A stretch of DNA of 64,000 nt from Acidovorax sp. sif1233 (GTDB lineage Bacteria > Pseudomonadota > Gammaproteobacteria > Burkholderiales > Burkholderiaceae_C), in contig NZ_JAHUWZ010000001.1 in NCBI RefSeq assembly GCF_019218755.1, forward strand, positions 186,001 through 250,000, written 5' to 3'. Position 1 is the first letter of the stretch, and every line of letters begins with the position of its first letter. The translations under genes were made by a program, and so were the position numbers. The notes beneath the pieces were generated by a model. That model did not search any database and was not told where the DNA came from. It was given only the letters and a program-made list of their open reading frames with translations. Below, in pieces: positions 8,260 through 17,523 of this stretch.

Positions 8260-9428
8260 CCGCCACGTCCGATGCAAGTTCTGTGAGCGACGAAGACCGC
8301 ACCGCACTCACCGACACCGTCACCCGCTTCGCCCGCACTGAGATCGCGCCGCATGTGGATGCTTGGGATGCCGCCGGTGAGTTCCCCCGCAGCCTGTACC
8401 GCCGCGCGGCCGACCTGGGCCTGCTGGGCCTGGGCTACCCCGAGCCGTACGGCGGCACGCCTGCCAGCTACGCCTTGCGCTTGCCGCTGTGGCGCGCGCT
8501 CAGCCGCCACGGCGCCAGCGGCGGTGTGCTGGCCAGCCTGCTGTCGCACAACATCGGCCTGCCGCCGGTACTGGCCCATGGCAGCGACGCTGTGCGTGCC
8601 GAGGTCATCCCGCCCGTGCTGGCAGGCGAGCAGATCGCGGCATTGGCGATTACTGAGCCCGGTGGCGGGTCAGACGTAGCCCAGCTACGGATCACCGCGC
8701 GGCGCGAGGGCGATGAGTACATCGTCAACGGCGAAAAAGTGTTCATCACCTCCGGCATGCGCGCGGACTGGATCACGGTCGCTGTCAGAACGGGAGAAGC
8801 TGGAAGCAAGGGCAGTGGCGGCATATCGATGCTGCTTGTGCCCGGCCACAGCGCAGGCTTGTCGCGCAGCAAGCTCGACAAGATGGGCTGGCTCTGCTCC
8901 GACACCGCCCACCTGCGCTTTGACAACGTGCGCGTGCCTGCGCGCTACCTGCTGGGCGAAGAGGGCGCGGGCTTTCGCATCATCATGGCCAACTTCAATG
9001 GCGAGCGCTTTGGCCTCGCCGCATCGGCCCTGGGCTTTGCCGAGGCCTGCTACGACGAGGCCCTGGCCTGGGCCCGCCAGCGCAAGACCTTTGGCGCCGC
9101 GCTGGTGGAGCACCAGGTCATCCGCCACAAGCTGGTGGACATGCAGATGCGCATCCAGTCCACCGCCGCGTGGTGCGAATCCGTGGCCGCACAGGCTGAT
9201 GCAGGCCGCACAGGCCCTGAATGGGTCGCAAACGTCTGTCTGCTCAAGAACCACGCCACCCAAACCATGCAGTTCTGCGCCGACCAGGCCGTGCAGATCC
9301 TGGGCGGCATGGGCTTCATGCGCGGCACCGTCAGCGAGCGCATCTACCGCGAGGTCAAGGTCATGATGATCGGCGGCGGGGCGGAAGAAATCATGAAAGA
9401 CCTGGCTGCACGCCAGCTCGGCATTTGA
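8256..9428 (+). CDS. acyl-CoA dehydrogenase
   Basis: A 390-residue FAD acyl-CoA dehydrogenase, second in this operon. It has the AITEPGGGSDVAQL segment of the FAD/substrate site, KVFITSG, and a C-terminal GGGAEEIMKDLAARQ motif. Residues about 1-20 form a low-complexity Ser/Asp-rich leader before the first helix. It overlaps the alpha subunit by 4 nt. Two dehydrogenases suggest either two successive oxidation steps (before and after carboxylation and hydration) or two chain lengths. I cannot assign a substrate; it is not an obvious isovaleryl-CoA dehydrogenase by any motif I can see. Confidence 0.85.
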   Translation: MTATSDASSVSDEDRTALTDTVTRFARTEIAPHVDAWDAAGEFPRSLYRRAADLGLLGLGYPEPYGGTPASYALRLPLWRALSRHGASGGVLASLLSHNIGLPPVLAHGSDAVRAEVIPPVLAGEQIAALAITEPGGGSDVAQLRITARREGDEYIVNGEKVFITSGMRADWITVAVRTGEAGSKGSGGISMLLVPGHSAGLSRSKLDKMGWLCSDTAHLRFDNVRVPARYLLGEEGAGFRIIMANFNGERFGLAASALGFAEACYDEALAWARQRKTFGAALVEHQVIRHKLVDMQMRIQSTAAWCESVAAQADAGRTGPEWVANVCLLKNHATQTMQFCADQAVQILGGMGFMRGTVSERIYREVKVMMIGGGAEEIMKDLAARQLGI

Positions 9429-9446
9429 ATGAAGGAGACAGGCCCC

Positions 9447-10355
9447 ATGCACAGCACCGACCACGGCAGCAAAGCCATCATCACCTGCGCCATCACCGGC
9501 GTGCTGACGGACCCCGGCCAGCACCATGTGCCCGTCACGCCCGAGCAATTGGCGAAAGAAGCCCGCCGCGCCTACGACGCAGGCGCCGCCGTGGTTCACG
9601 TGCACTTTCGCAACCAGGAGCCCGGCAAAGGCCACCTGCCCAGCTGGGACCCGCAGGTGGCACGCGACTGCGTGCAAGCCATGCGCGAGGCCTGCCCGGG
9701 CTTGATCATCAACCAGACCACCGGCGTGGTCGGCCCCCATTACCAGGGCCCGCTCGACTGCTTGCGTGCCACCCGCCCCGAGATGGCGGCGTGCAACGCC
9801 GGCTCGCTCAACTACCTGAAGGTGCGCAGCAACGGCACCTGGGCCTGGCCGCCCATGCTGTTCGACAACCAGCCCGCCAAGGTCAAGGACTTCATCGACG
9901 TGATGCTGGAGACCGGCACGCTGCCCGAGTTCGAATGCTTCGACGTGGGCATCGTGCGCTGCGTGGAGATGTATGTGCAGACCGGTATGTACACGCAGGG
10001 CCTGCCTGAATACAACTTCGTGATGGGCGTTGAATCCGGCATGCCTGCGGACGCGGACCTGCTGCCCATCTTGCTCAAGCTGAAAATCAAGGACGCCCCC
10101 TGGCAAGCCACCGTCATCGGCCGCAGCGAGATCTGGCCCGTGCACCAGCGCGTGGCCGAGCTGGGCGGGCATTTGCGTACAGGGCTGGAGGACACGTTCT
10201 ATCTGCCGGACGGGACGAAGGCGGATTCGAACGGGCCGTTGATCGAGAAGCTGGCGGAATACGCGCGCAATGCGGGGCGGGAGGTGGCTTCTCCGAAGGA
10301 GGCGCGGGGGATGTTGGGGTTGAAGGCAATTGGCGCTGCGACTGCCGGTGCATAA
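9447..10355 (+). CDS. beta-keto acid cleavage enzyme (BKACE) family protein
   Basis: A 302-residue TIM-barrel protein of the BKACE (formerly DUF849) family. It begins with the family's KAIITCAITG strand, and the zinc ligands H51 and H53 (VHVHF) are visible. Characterised members condense a beta-keto acid with acetyl-CoA to give acetoacetate and a new CoA thioester; the founding member acts in lysine fermentation. ATG 9447 is chosen because GAAGGAG (9430-9436) sits at the right distance; the ATG at 9429 lies before that ribosome site. It is the last gene of the operon. In Atu and Liu pathways a lyase of the HMG-CoA type would be expected, so this enzyme may supply the C-C cleavage step here; that is inference. 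Confidence 0.82.
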   Translation: MHSTDHGSKAIITCAITGVLTDPGQHHVPVTPEQLAKEARRAYDAGAAVVHVHFRNQEPGKGHLPSWDPQVARDCVQAMREACPGLIINQTTGVVGPHYQGPLDCLRATRPEMAACNAGSLNYLKVRSNGTWAWPPMLFDNQPAKVKDFIDVMLETGTLPEFECFDVGIVRCVEMYVQTGMYTQGLPEYNFVMGVESGMPADADLLPILLKLKIKDAPWQATVIGRSEIWPVHQRVAELGGHLRTGLEDTFYLPDGTKADSNGPLIEKLAEYARNAGREVASPKEARGMLGLKAIGAATAGA

Positions 10356-10393
10356 ATGTCCTGGCTCATTTTTCGAATAACGTTGTCGAATGT

Positions 10394-10430
10394 CCTTGTA
10401 AATTGATCGATGGTCGATCAATTTACAAGG
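10394..10430. repeat. perfect 17-bp palindrome (TTGATCGA core)
   Basis: The arms CCTTGTAAATTGATCGA (10394-10410) and its exact complement (10414-10430) are separated by only TGG. One more T-A pair extends it to 18 bp. There is no downstream T-run on either strand, so it is a poor terminator. It lies 38 bp after the BKACE stop and shares a TTGATC/GATCAA core with the inverted repeat just upstream of the DUF4143 ATPase start. Confidence 0.85.
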
Positions 10431-10502
10431 AAAAGTTTGCGATATATGGGCAGCGCATTCAAGAGTGAAAGCGGGTGCTGATCCCTTAGGCGGGCCAAAA
10501 AT

Positions 10503-10566
10503 TCAGCCTTTTTGGCCTCTGGCGCCGGATGGATAAGCGCAAATAGCTATGTTTTGTATAGCAATT
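10503..10566 (+). repeat. S2: AGCGCTT/AAGCGC repeat copy
   Basis: Contains TTTTTGGCCTCTGGCGCC, GGATGGATAAGCGC and AGCTATGTTTTGTATAGC, in the order seen in the other copies. It lies between the BKACE and the convergent DUF4143 ATPase. Nothing else recognisable is in the 267-bp gap apart from this and the palindrome at 10394. Confidence 0.7.
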
Positions 10567-10622
10567 AGGCGTGATGGCTAGTGTGCATTTGCAGTCTGCG
10601 CCCGTTAAAAAAGAAGCTCAGC

Positions 10623-11792
10623 TCAACCCAGTTCAGCCAGTAGTTCCGCAATGGCACTCACAGGCACCACCTCCACCCCATCCTTCAGCGGATAGCGCCG
10701 CTCCACCGGCGCCACCACCACCGTGCGCGTGGGCTGCAAATCTTCGCGCGCATGCCAGAAGCCCTTGGTCACCGTGGGCGCGGACGAGAACTTCACCTCG
10801 ATGCACATGGAGCGCTGCCCGGCCTGCACCACGATGTCCATTTCAGCACCGGCTGCCGTGCGATAAAAACCCAGTTGCGCTCCTTCGGGCAGGTGCGCCG
10901 CTACCTGCTCCACCACAAACCCCTCCCACGACGCGCCGACGATGGGGTGGCCTTGCAGGTCCGACAAACTGGCGATGTTGAGCAGCGCATGCAGAAGGCC
11001 GCTGTCGCGGATGTAGACCTTGGGCGACTTCACCAACCGCTTGCCCACGTTGGGCAAATGCGGCTCCAGCCGACGCACCAGCATCGTGTCCACCAGGGTG
11101 TCCAGGTAGCGCGCAGCGGTGGTGTGCGATGCCCCACCCAGCGACTGCCCAAGCTGCGACGCATTGAACAGCTGCCCCTGCAAATGCGCCAGCATGCGCC
11201 AGAACCGGTGCAGCGTATCGGCCGCCACACCCACGCCCATCTGCGGCAGGTCGCGCTGCAAAAAGGTCTGAATAAAGTCCTGCCGCCATGCATAGGCCAG
11301 CCGGTCGCTCGGCGCCAAGTGCGCCAGCGGAAAGCCGCCCCGGAGCCACAGCTGCTGCAGCTTGCCCAGGTCGTTGGTGGCAGCCACCTCGTTGGCGAGC
11401 AGCGGCGTCAGCTCCAGGTAGCCCACGCGCCCGGCCAGCGACTCTGAGCGTTGCCGCAGCATCGCCCCGCTGGCAGACCCCAGCAGCAGAAACCGTCCAG
11501 GCCGCCGGTCAGCATCAATCTCTGGGCGCAGGTGGGTGAACAGATCGGGCAGCATCTGCACCTCGTCCATCACCACCAGCCGGTCACGGTGCTGCGCCAG
11601 GAAGAGTTCGGGTTCGGCCAACTGCGCTCGGTCGGCGGGGCGCTCCAGGTCAAGGAACAGCGCGCCGGGGTGCAGCGCGGCAATGGCCTTGGCCAACGTG
11701 GTCTTGCCTACCTGGCGTGGGCCCAGCAGGACGATGCCGGGGTAGAAGGCGAGGCGTTCATCTAGCAGTGGGCTGAGTTGGCGGGCAATCAT
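10623..11792 (-). CDS. ATP-binding protein, AAA+ with DUF4143 C-terminal domain
   Basis: A 389-residue protein: an N-terminal AAA+ ATPase with Walker A GPRQVGKTT (24-32), Walker B LVVMDEVQ (72-79) and a sensor strand LLLGSASG, followed by the DUF4143 domain. The C-terminal part has a GAEMDIVVQ...CIEVK pattern resembling the acidic and lysine residues of PD-(D/E)XK nuclease folds, as in many DUF4143 proteins. The biological role of the family is unknown; members are scattered and often horizontally acquired. Its ATG is directly followed upstream by an 11/12-matched inverted repeat (11796-11826), which could be an operator. It is monocistronic and convergent with the catabolic operon. Confidence 0.85.
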   Translation of the reverse strand: MIARQLSPLLDERLAFYPGIVLLGPRQVGKTTLAKAIAALHPGALFLDLERPADRAQLAEPELFLAQHRDRLVVMDEVQMLPDLFTHLRPEIDADRRPGRFLLLGSASGAMLRQRSESLAGRVGYLELTPLLANEVAATNDLGKLQQLWLRGGFPLAHLAPSDRLAYAWRQDFIQTFLQRDLPQMGVGVAADTLHRFWRMLAHLQGQLFNASQLGQSLGGASHTTAARYLDTLVDTMLVRRLEPHLPNVGKRLVKSPKVYIRDSGLLHALLNIASLSDLQGHPIVGASWEGFVVEQVAAHLPEGAQLGFYRTAAGAEMDIVVQAGQRSMCIEVKFSSAPTVTKGFWHAREDLQPTRTVVVAPVERRYPLKDGVEVVPVSAIAELLAELG

Positions 11793-11795
11793 CCA

Positions 11796-11826
11796 TGCAT
11801 TTTGATCGTTGAATGATCAATATGCA
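11796..11826 (-). promoter_or_regulatory. inverted repeat immediately upstream of the DUF4143 ATPase start
   Basis: Arms TGCATTTTGATC (11796-11807) and GATCAATATGCA (11815-11826) pair at 11 of 12 positions around a 7-nt centre. It starts 3 nt upstream of the ATPase start codon, where it would cover the ribosome-binding region or promoter. The TTGATC half-site also occurs in the palindrome beyond the gene's 3' end at 10394-10430. A repressor site is inferred. Confidence 0.55.
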
Positions 11827-12076
11827 ATGATGATTGAGTAATCTACCTGCTACAAGGTGCCCGCCCTAGTTGGCCCATGCACTAGTGCGTGGTTGAGCTG
11901 GGCGGCCATCTGCGCATCGCTGGTCGGGAGGCAAAGAAGGCGGGGTTCGATTGTTGATGGCCGTGGTTGTTGCTATCTACGCGCGCACCACTATGTGCAA
12001 TTAGCATCGCGTGCGCTTCGTCAGAGTCTGAGATCAGTATTGGAGTCGAGCACGCACGGTCAGCGGATCAAGCTGG
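11827..12076. other. gap without a recognisable gene
   Basis: About 250 bp between the ATPase promoter and the HEPN gene's 3' end. Plus-strand frames are open here, but they lack a ribosome site and recognisable content. I see no terminator or repeat. Confidence 0.5.
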
Positions 12077-12664
12077 CTACAGGCCAACCATTCGATTCCA
12101 GTCATTTACATACATTTCAATGCGTTGGAATTCGGCTGGTAAAAGATATCGGTTATGAGCGATGTAGTTTCTTGCACGCTCCAACTCTTCAAGTCGCTGC
12201 TTTAGCCAGTGCTGTGAAGTTATCAAGTCGGAAAAGTCATCCCAACTTGCGATGATGATGTCAGATAGGTGACCAAACTGTACGAAGCTGAGTGGGTCTT
12301 TTGTCATTCCTTCTAGCCAAGAATTGTCCACGGCATCTTTCTGTCGTGCCGCTGCGAATTCCTGAACCTTGCGGGGGACTTTTGTCGTCCACCAATGATC
12401 CCCATGTCGTTCGCGTAAACGGTCTGTAATGAGCTCACGAACAGAGTTCTCGAAGCAATACAAGAGTGCGTAAAGTCTAGCCATACGCATAGCTTCGCCT
12501 CTCACGTCAACACCGAAAGGTGCAAGCGTCTCCTGCTGCAACTCCCTTTCAGTGCGTGAAACATCTGCGCCGACCTGAATCCCTGCAGATCTAAATTTCT
12601 CCGCTTCAGATTCAAACATCAGGCCACGGAACAGCCAGTCACGGAGATCCTTTGTTTCAATCAT
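12077..12664 (-). CDS. Swt1-type HEPN domain protein, putative ribonuclease
   Basis: A 195-residue protein. The C-terminal half is helical and carries RARNYIAHN, with R165 and H170 forming the Rx4H signature of HEPN ribonucleases; the surrounding sequence resembles the HEPN domain of Swt1-like proteins. HEPN proteins of this type commonly act as RNA-cleaving toxins or effectors in toxin-antitoxin, abortive-infection and other conflict systems. Its ATG at 12664 overlaps the end of the DUF5343 gene by 8 nt, so the two are one unit. The region is clearly A+T-richer than its flanks: the line 12121-12180 has 27 G+C in 60. The HEPN motif is seen; RNase activity is inferred. Confidence 0.75.
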   Translation of the reverse strand: MIETKDLRDWLFRGLMFESEAEKFRSAGIQVGADVSRTERELQQETLAPFGVDVRGEAMRMARLYALLYCFENSVRELITDRLRERHGDHWWTTKVPRKVQEFAAARQKDAVDNSWLEGMTKDPLSFVQFGHLSDIIIASWDDFSDLITSQHWLKQRLEELERARNYIAHNRYLLPAEFQRIEMYVNDWNRMVGL

Positions 12665-13283
12665 CTAAAAGATGCTCTCGGAGTGATTTGAAAATCGCGT
12701 TGTACACCTCAACATCTTTGGTTGCCGGGAGGTGCACTTCGATGTTGTACCTAAGCCCAGAAAACCCCATTGAAGAGAGTCCCGTCGTTCGTTCAGGAGG
12801 AGGCGCTGTCGGACTTGGAATCGGTGGGGGTGGCGGTTCTACTTGCTGTGCTTGAGATTTTCCAGCACGAGGAAGATCGGCCATCTTTAGTAGAGCAAAG
12901 AAGGTGGCTGACTGCCTTTCGGCAACCAAGTCTGTGGCGTTGTGAGTTGACTTAAACCGTCCAATGATTGCTTGGCGGTCCGCTTCCGTTGGCTGTTCGT
13001 TAATGTGAAAGAGGTCTTCGTAAGCCTCTCGCAGAGCCTCTCCCAATACTCGTTTGGACTGAGACTTGTCGCGATAGTGGTGATAGCGCGATGTCGGCGT
13101 CCCATCCGCTGCAAGAAATTTGAGATCCTTCAAAACTGGAATGACACCTTGGTCATTGCTGCTAGTGAAACCGATGCCTTTTAGGTGAGCGAGGGTGAAC
13201 TTTTCTGGCGCCGAGCCTTCAACGATCTTCTGCATGATCGAAGGAAGGTTTTTGTTGCTGACCATATATCTGTTTGAGAGCAC
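12657..13283 (-). CDS. DUF5343 domain protein
   Basis: About 208 residues. The first 110 or so match the DUF5343 pattern: a MVSNKNLPSI start, PEKFT, SSNDQGVIPVLKDLKFL, a Ser/Thr-rich turn and a YRDKSQSKRVLGEALREAY helix, a layout like a winged-helix domain. A proline-rich linker (PPPPPIP...PPPE) follows, then a C-terminal beta/alpha segment. I chose the GTG at 13283 because AAGGAG lies 6 nt upstream of it and the domain begins right after; an ATG at 13328 would add a non-conserved leader. It is the first gene of a two-gene unit with the HEPN protein and may be its regulator, sensor or antitoxin. No function is established to my knowledge. Confidence 0.7.
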   Translation of the reverse strand: MLSNRYMVSNKNLPSIMQKIVEGSAPEKFTLAHLKGIGFTSSNDQGVIPVLKDLKFLAADGTPTSRYHHYRDKSQSKRVLGEALREAYEDLFHINEQPTEADRQAIIGRFKSTHNATDLVAERQSATFFALLKMADLPRAGKSQAQQVEPPPPPIPSPTAPPPERTTGLSSMGFSGLRYNIEVHLPATKDVEVYNAIFKSLREHLLDD

Positions 13284-13413
13284 TACCAACTCCTTATGAA
13301 AGCTAGACCCAGCATATGTAATGAACAAGCGGCGTCAAGAAGAAAAGCGCAGCAATCAGGAGCTACTTGGGAACGGTCACGAATTGCATTCGTATAGGAC
13401 ATTGCAGGTGGCT

Positions 13414-15597
13414 TCAGTACGTCGGTAAGAACTCAGAAATTGTCCTTTGAGTCACCGTATCGACTTCAAACCCTCCCCCCCATTTGTGCGTCAGCTCATC
13501 CGCCCGCCGCAAAAATTCTTGGACGCCCATCGCATAAATAAACTGCATCGCCCCTCCCGTCCAAGCCGGAAACCCAATCCCAAAGATCGACCCAATATTC
13601 GCGTCATGCACGCTGGTCAGCACGCCCTCGGCCAGGCAGCGCGCAGTTTCGATGGCTTGGCGGTAGAGCAGACGGTCCTGGATCTCCTGCACGCTCCATG
13701 CCACGCCGGGCTTCTCGAACAGAGGTTTCAGCTCCGGCCACAGGTGCTTCTTGCCGCCTGCGGGGTAGTCGTAAAAGCCGCCGCCACCCGCGCGGCCGGG
13801 GCGCTTCAGTTCCTTGACCATGCGCTCCACCAGCAGCTCGCCGGGTGTGGAGGTGTAGGTTTTTCCTTCGGCCGCGTAGTCGGCGCGGGTCTGGTCCAGC
13901 ACATGCACGCTCAGGGTCAGCGCGGTTTCGTCCAGCACGGCCAGCGGGCCCACGGGCAGGCCGGCCTGCATGGCGGCGTTTTCAATGGCGGCGGCGGGGA
14001 TGCCTTCGCCCAGCATGGCGGCGCCTTCCATGACGAAGGTGCCGAAGGTGCGGCTGGTGTAGAAGCCGCGTGAGTCGTTGACCACGATGGGCACCTTGCC
14101 CAGGGCCTGCACATGGTCGAAAGCGCGGGCCACGGTCTCGTCGTCCGTCTGTTTGCCGCGGATGATCTCCACCAGCTTCATCTTGTCCACGGGGCTGAAG
14201 AAGTGGATGCCGACAAACTTCTCGGGCCGGCTGCTGGCCGTGGCCAGGCCGCTGATGGGCAGGGTGGAGGTGTTGCTGGCAAAGAAGCCGCCGGGTGCGA
14301 GCTGCGGCTCTGCCTCTTGCGTGACTTTGGCCTTGAGGTCGCGGCTTTCGAACACGGCTTCGATGATGAGGTCGCAGCCCGCCAGGTCGGCCGCGCTGGC
14401 GGTGGGCGTGATGCGCGCCAGCAGCGCTTGCTGCGCCTCGGCCGTCATGCGGCCCTTGTCCACGCGAGCTTGCGTGAGCTTGGCGCTGTAGGCCTTGCCG
14501 GCCTCGGCCTTCTCGGTGCTCACGTCCTTGAGCACGGTGGCGATGCCCCGGCTGGCCTGGGCCCAGGCGATGCCCGCGCCCATCATTCCCGCGCCCAGAA
14601 TGCCGACCTTTTGGGGTTTGTAGCGTGGGGCCACAGCTCCACGTACAGCGGGGCGCGATTTGCCGCTCTTGATCGCGTTCATGTCGAAGAAGAACGTGTT
14701 GATCATGTTGCGCGCCACGGGGCCGGTCATCAGGCGGGCGAGGTAGCGGCTTTCGATGCGCAGGGCGGTGTCGTAGTCCACCATGGCGCCTTCGACCATG
14801 GCGGCCAGCGCCGCCTCTGGCGCGGGGTAGCGGCCGCGCGTGGTCTTCTTGAGCATGGCGGGCGCTACCGTCAGCGCGCCTGCAATCTTGGGGTTGGCGG
14901 GTGTGCCGCCCGGCATCTTGTAATTCTTATCGTCCCACGGCTGCACTGTGTGTGGGTGGGTGGCGATGTGGGCCAGCGCGGCGGGCAGCAGTTGCTCGCG
15001 CGTAGCCACCAGCTCATGCACCAGTTGCAGCTCCAGCGCTTCGGCGGGGTTGAAGAGCTTGCCTTCCAGGATGTAGGGCTGCGCACCCATCAGGCCCAGC
15101 AGGCGGGTCATCTTGGTCACGCCCGTGGCGCCGGGCATCAGGCCCAGCGTGACCTCGGGCAGGCCGAACTGGATCTTGGGGTCGGCCACGGCGATGCGGT
15201 AGTGGGCGACCAGCGCCACCTCCCAGCCACCGCCCAGCGCCGCGCCATTGAGGCAGGCCACCACCGGCAGCCCCAAGGTTTCGAGCGTGCGGAAGTGCTT
15301 CTTCATGCGCTCGATTTCGCCGAACGCGGCAGGCGCATCGGCGGGCGTAAGGCGCATGGTGGCCTTGAGGTCGGCACCCGCAAAGAAGCTGGTCTTGGCG
15401 GATGCCAGCACGATGCCCTTGAGCGCGGTGCCCAGGCGTTCGCGGTCGCCCAGCACCTGGGCGGTGACCTCGCCCAGCTCTTGCTGCCACTGGCGGCACA
15501 TGGTGTTGACGGGGGAGTTGGTTTCGTCAAAGGTGATGACGGCAACTTCGCCGTCGGTGCCCTGGGCGGGGATGAGTTCGTAGCGGATGGTTTGCAT
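13414..15597 (-). CDS. bifunctional enoyl-CoA hydratase / 3-hydroxyacyl-CoA dehydrogenase (FadB/FadJ-like)
   Basis: A 727-residue fusion typical of beta-oxidation alpha subunits. The N-terminal crotonase domain has FFAGADLK, ALGGGWEVAL and GLPEVTLGLMPG (both catalytic glutamates). The dehydrogenase domain begins at about residue 330 with VGILGAGMMGAG for NAD binding. It hydrates trans-2-enoyl-CoA and oxidises the 3-hydroxy product. ATG 15597 is preceded by GGAGAC. The thiolase that would complete the cycle is just upstream at 15781-16986, separated by repeat R2. Chain-length preference cannot be judged. Confidence 0.88.
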   Translation of the reverse strand: MQTIRYELIPAQGTDGEVAVITFDETNSPVNTMCRQWQQELGEVTAQVLGDRERLGTALKGIVLASAKTSFFAGADLKATMRLTPADAPAAFGEIERMKKHFRTLETLGLPVVACLNGAALGGGWEVALVAHYRIAVADPKIQFGLPEVTLGLMPGATGVTKMTRLLGLMGAQPYILEGKLFNPAEALELQLVHELVATREQLLPAALAHIATHPHTVQPWDDKNYKMPGGTPANPKIAGALTVAPAMLKKTTRGRYPAPEAALAAMVEGAMVDYDTALRIESRYLARLMTGPVARNMINTFFFDMNAIKSGKSRPAVRGAVAPRYKPQKVGILGAGMMGAGIAWAQASRGIATVLKDVSTEKAEAGKAYSAKLTQARVDKGRMTAEAQQALLARITPTASAADLAGCDLIIEAVFESRDLKAKVTQEAEPQLAPGGFFASNTSTLPISGLATASSRPEKFVGIHFFSPVDKMKLVEIIRGKQTDDETVARAFDHVQALGKVPIVVNDSRGFYTSRTFGTFVMEGAAMLGEGIPAAAIENAAMQAGLPVGPLAVLDETALTLSVHVLDQTRADYAAEGKTYTSTPGELLVERMVKELKRPGRAGGGGFYDYPAGGKKHLWPELKPLFEKPGVAWSVQEIQDRLLYRQAIETARCLAEGVLTSVHDANIGSIFGIGFPAWTGGAMQFIYAMGVQEFLRRADELTHKWGGGFEVDTVTQRTISEFLPTY

Positions 15598-15654
15598 GCT
15601 GATGTCTCCGAATCTGTAATACGGCATAGCGCAGGTGTGGGGCGCGGCCTTAGA

Positions 15655-15778
15655 TGAAGCGTGGCCGAGGCCAGCGGACGCCGTGGAACTGGCTTTGCCA
15701 GGCCAGTGGCGTCGTCCCCCTTCCCATCGCGCAGCGATGAGAGAAGGGGGAAGCGGCGCAGCCGCTCAGGGGGTTGTT
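15655..15778 (-). repeat. R2: copy of the stop-codon-proximal CCCCCTGAG repeat
   Basis: Read on the minus strand it begins with ACCCCCTGAGCGGC 7 nt after the thiolase stop (TGA, 15783-15781), continues with a TTCCCCC block, then GGACGACGCCACTGGCCTGG and GCCAGTTCCACGG. It fills the gap to the FadB-like gene. Confidence 0.75.
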
Positions 15779-15780
15779 CC

Positions 15781-16986
<1,206 letters not shown>

Positions 16987-17172
16987 GAATGGTCTCCGGT
17001 GGTCTTTAAACTGGAAGCTCGCTGGGTGATTGGGCAGGCGCTTGGGAGGCGCGCCCCATGCGGGTCGGCAGCGAGCGGTGCCTCGGCGGCGCACACCACA
17101 ACAGCGCGCTTTCTGACGCGCGTGCGGTGGTTTTTGCACTATCTTTCTGCGGTTGCTCTCTCATTTTTGGCT

Positions 17173-17475
17173 ATGAAACGAAATACATCCTCTGCATTGC
17201 AGCGCATGGTCCGTGGCGCTGTGGAATACGACGACACGCGCGATGGGTTTGCGCTGGAACACCATGTGGTACTGGCCGCATCCAGCGCGCTGGCGGTGGC
17301 GGCCTTCATGGCACCCAGCCGCAGCTCGGCAGCCATTCGCGGCATCGGCGCGGGTTTGCTGCTGATGCGTGCCCTGAGCGGCAGCCAGGGTGTCCGCTCC
17401 TGGTTGAATGTCACCGACCGCCGCCCCGGCGCGCCGCTCAGCCCCGAGGAAGCCCGCGCCGCCTGGTACCTGTGA
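17173..17475 (+). CDS. small hypothetical membrane protein
   Basis: Predicted 100 residues, starting MKRNTSSALQ. A hydrophobic stretch at about residues 34-48 (VVLAASSALAVAAF) and a weaker one at about 58-68 suggest a one- or two-pass membrane protein; the C-terminal PLSPEEARAAWYL is charged. It lies in the 537-bp gap between the divergent-side thiolase and the acyl-CoA dehydrogenase, opposite in strand to both. I do not recognise the family. The codon use looks like that of its neighbours, which is the main reason to believe it is real. Confidence 0.5.
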   Translation: MKRNTSSALQRMVRGAVEYDDTRDGFALEHHVVLAASSALAVAAFMAPSRSSAAIRGIGAGLLLMRALSGSQGVRSWLNVTDRRPGAPLSPEEARAAWYL

Positions 17476-17523
17476 CGGGGTTGGGCGCCCGTCGCGGCGC
17501 AGTCCGTGGCGCTGGTCATGGTG

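Noticed and set aside
10581-10622. Terminator after the DUF4143 ATPase
   Set aside because: There is a T-run on the minus strand (CTTCTTTTTT), but no convincing stem in front of it.
11857-12255. Plus-strand open frame of 132 codons
   Set aside because: It overlaps the HEPN gene's 3' end on the opposite strand, has no ribosome site and no recognisable sequence.
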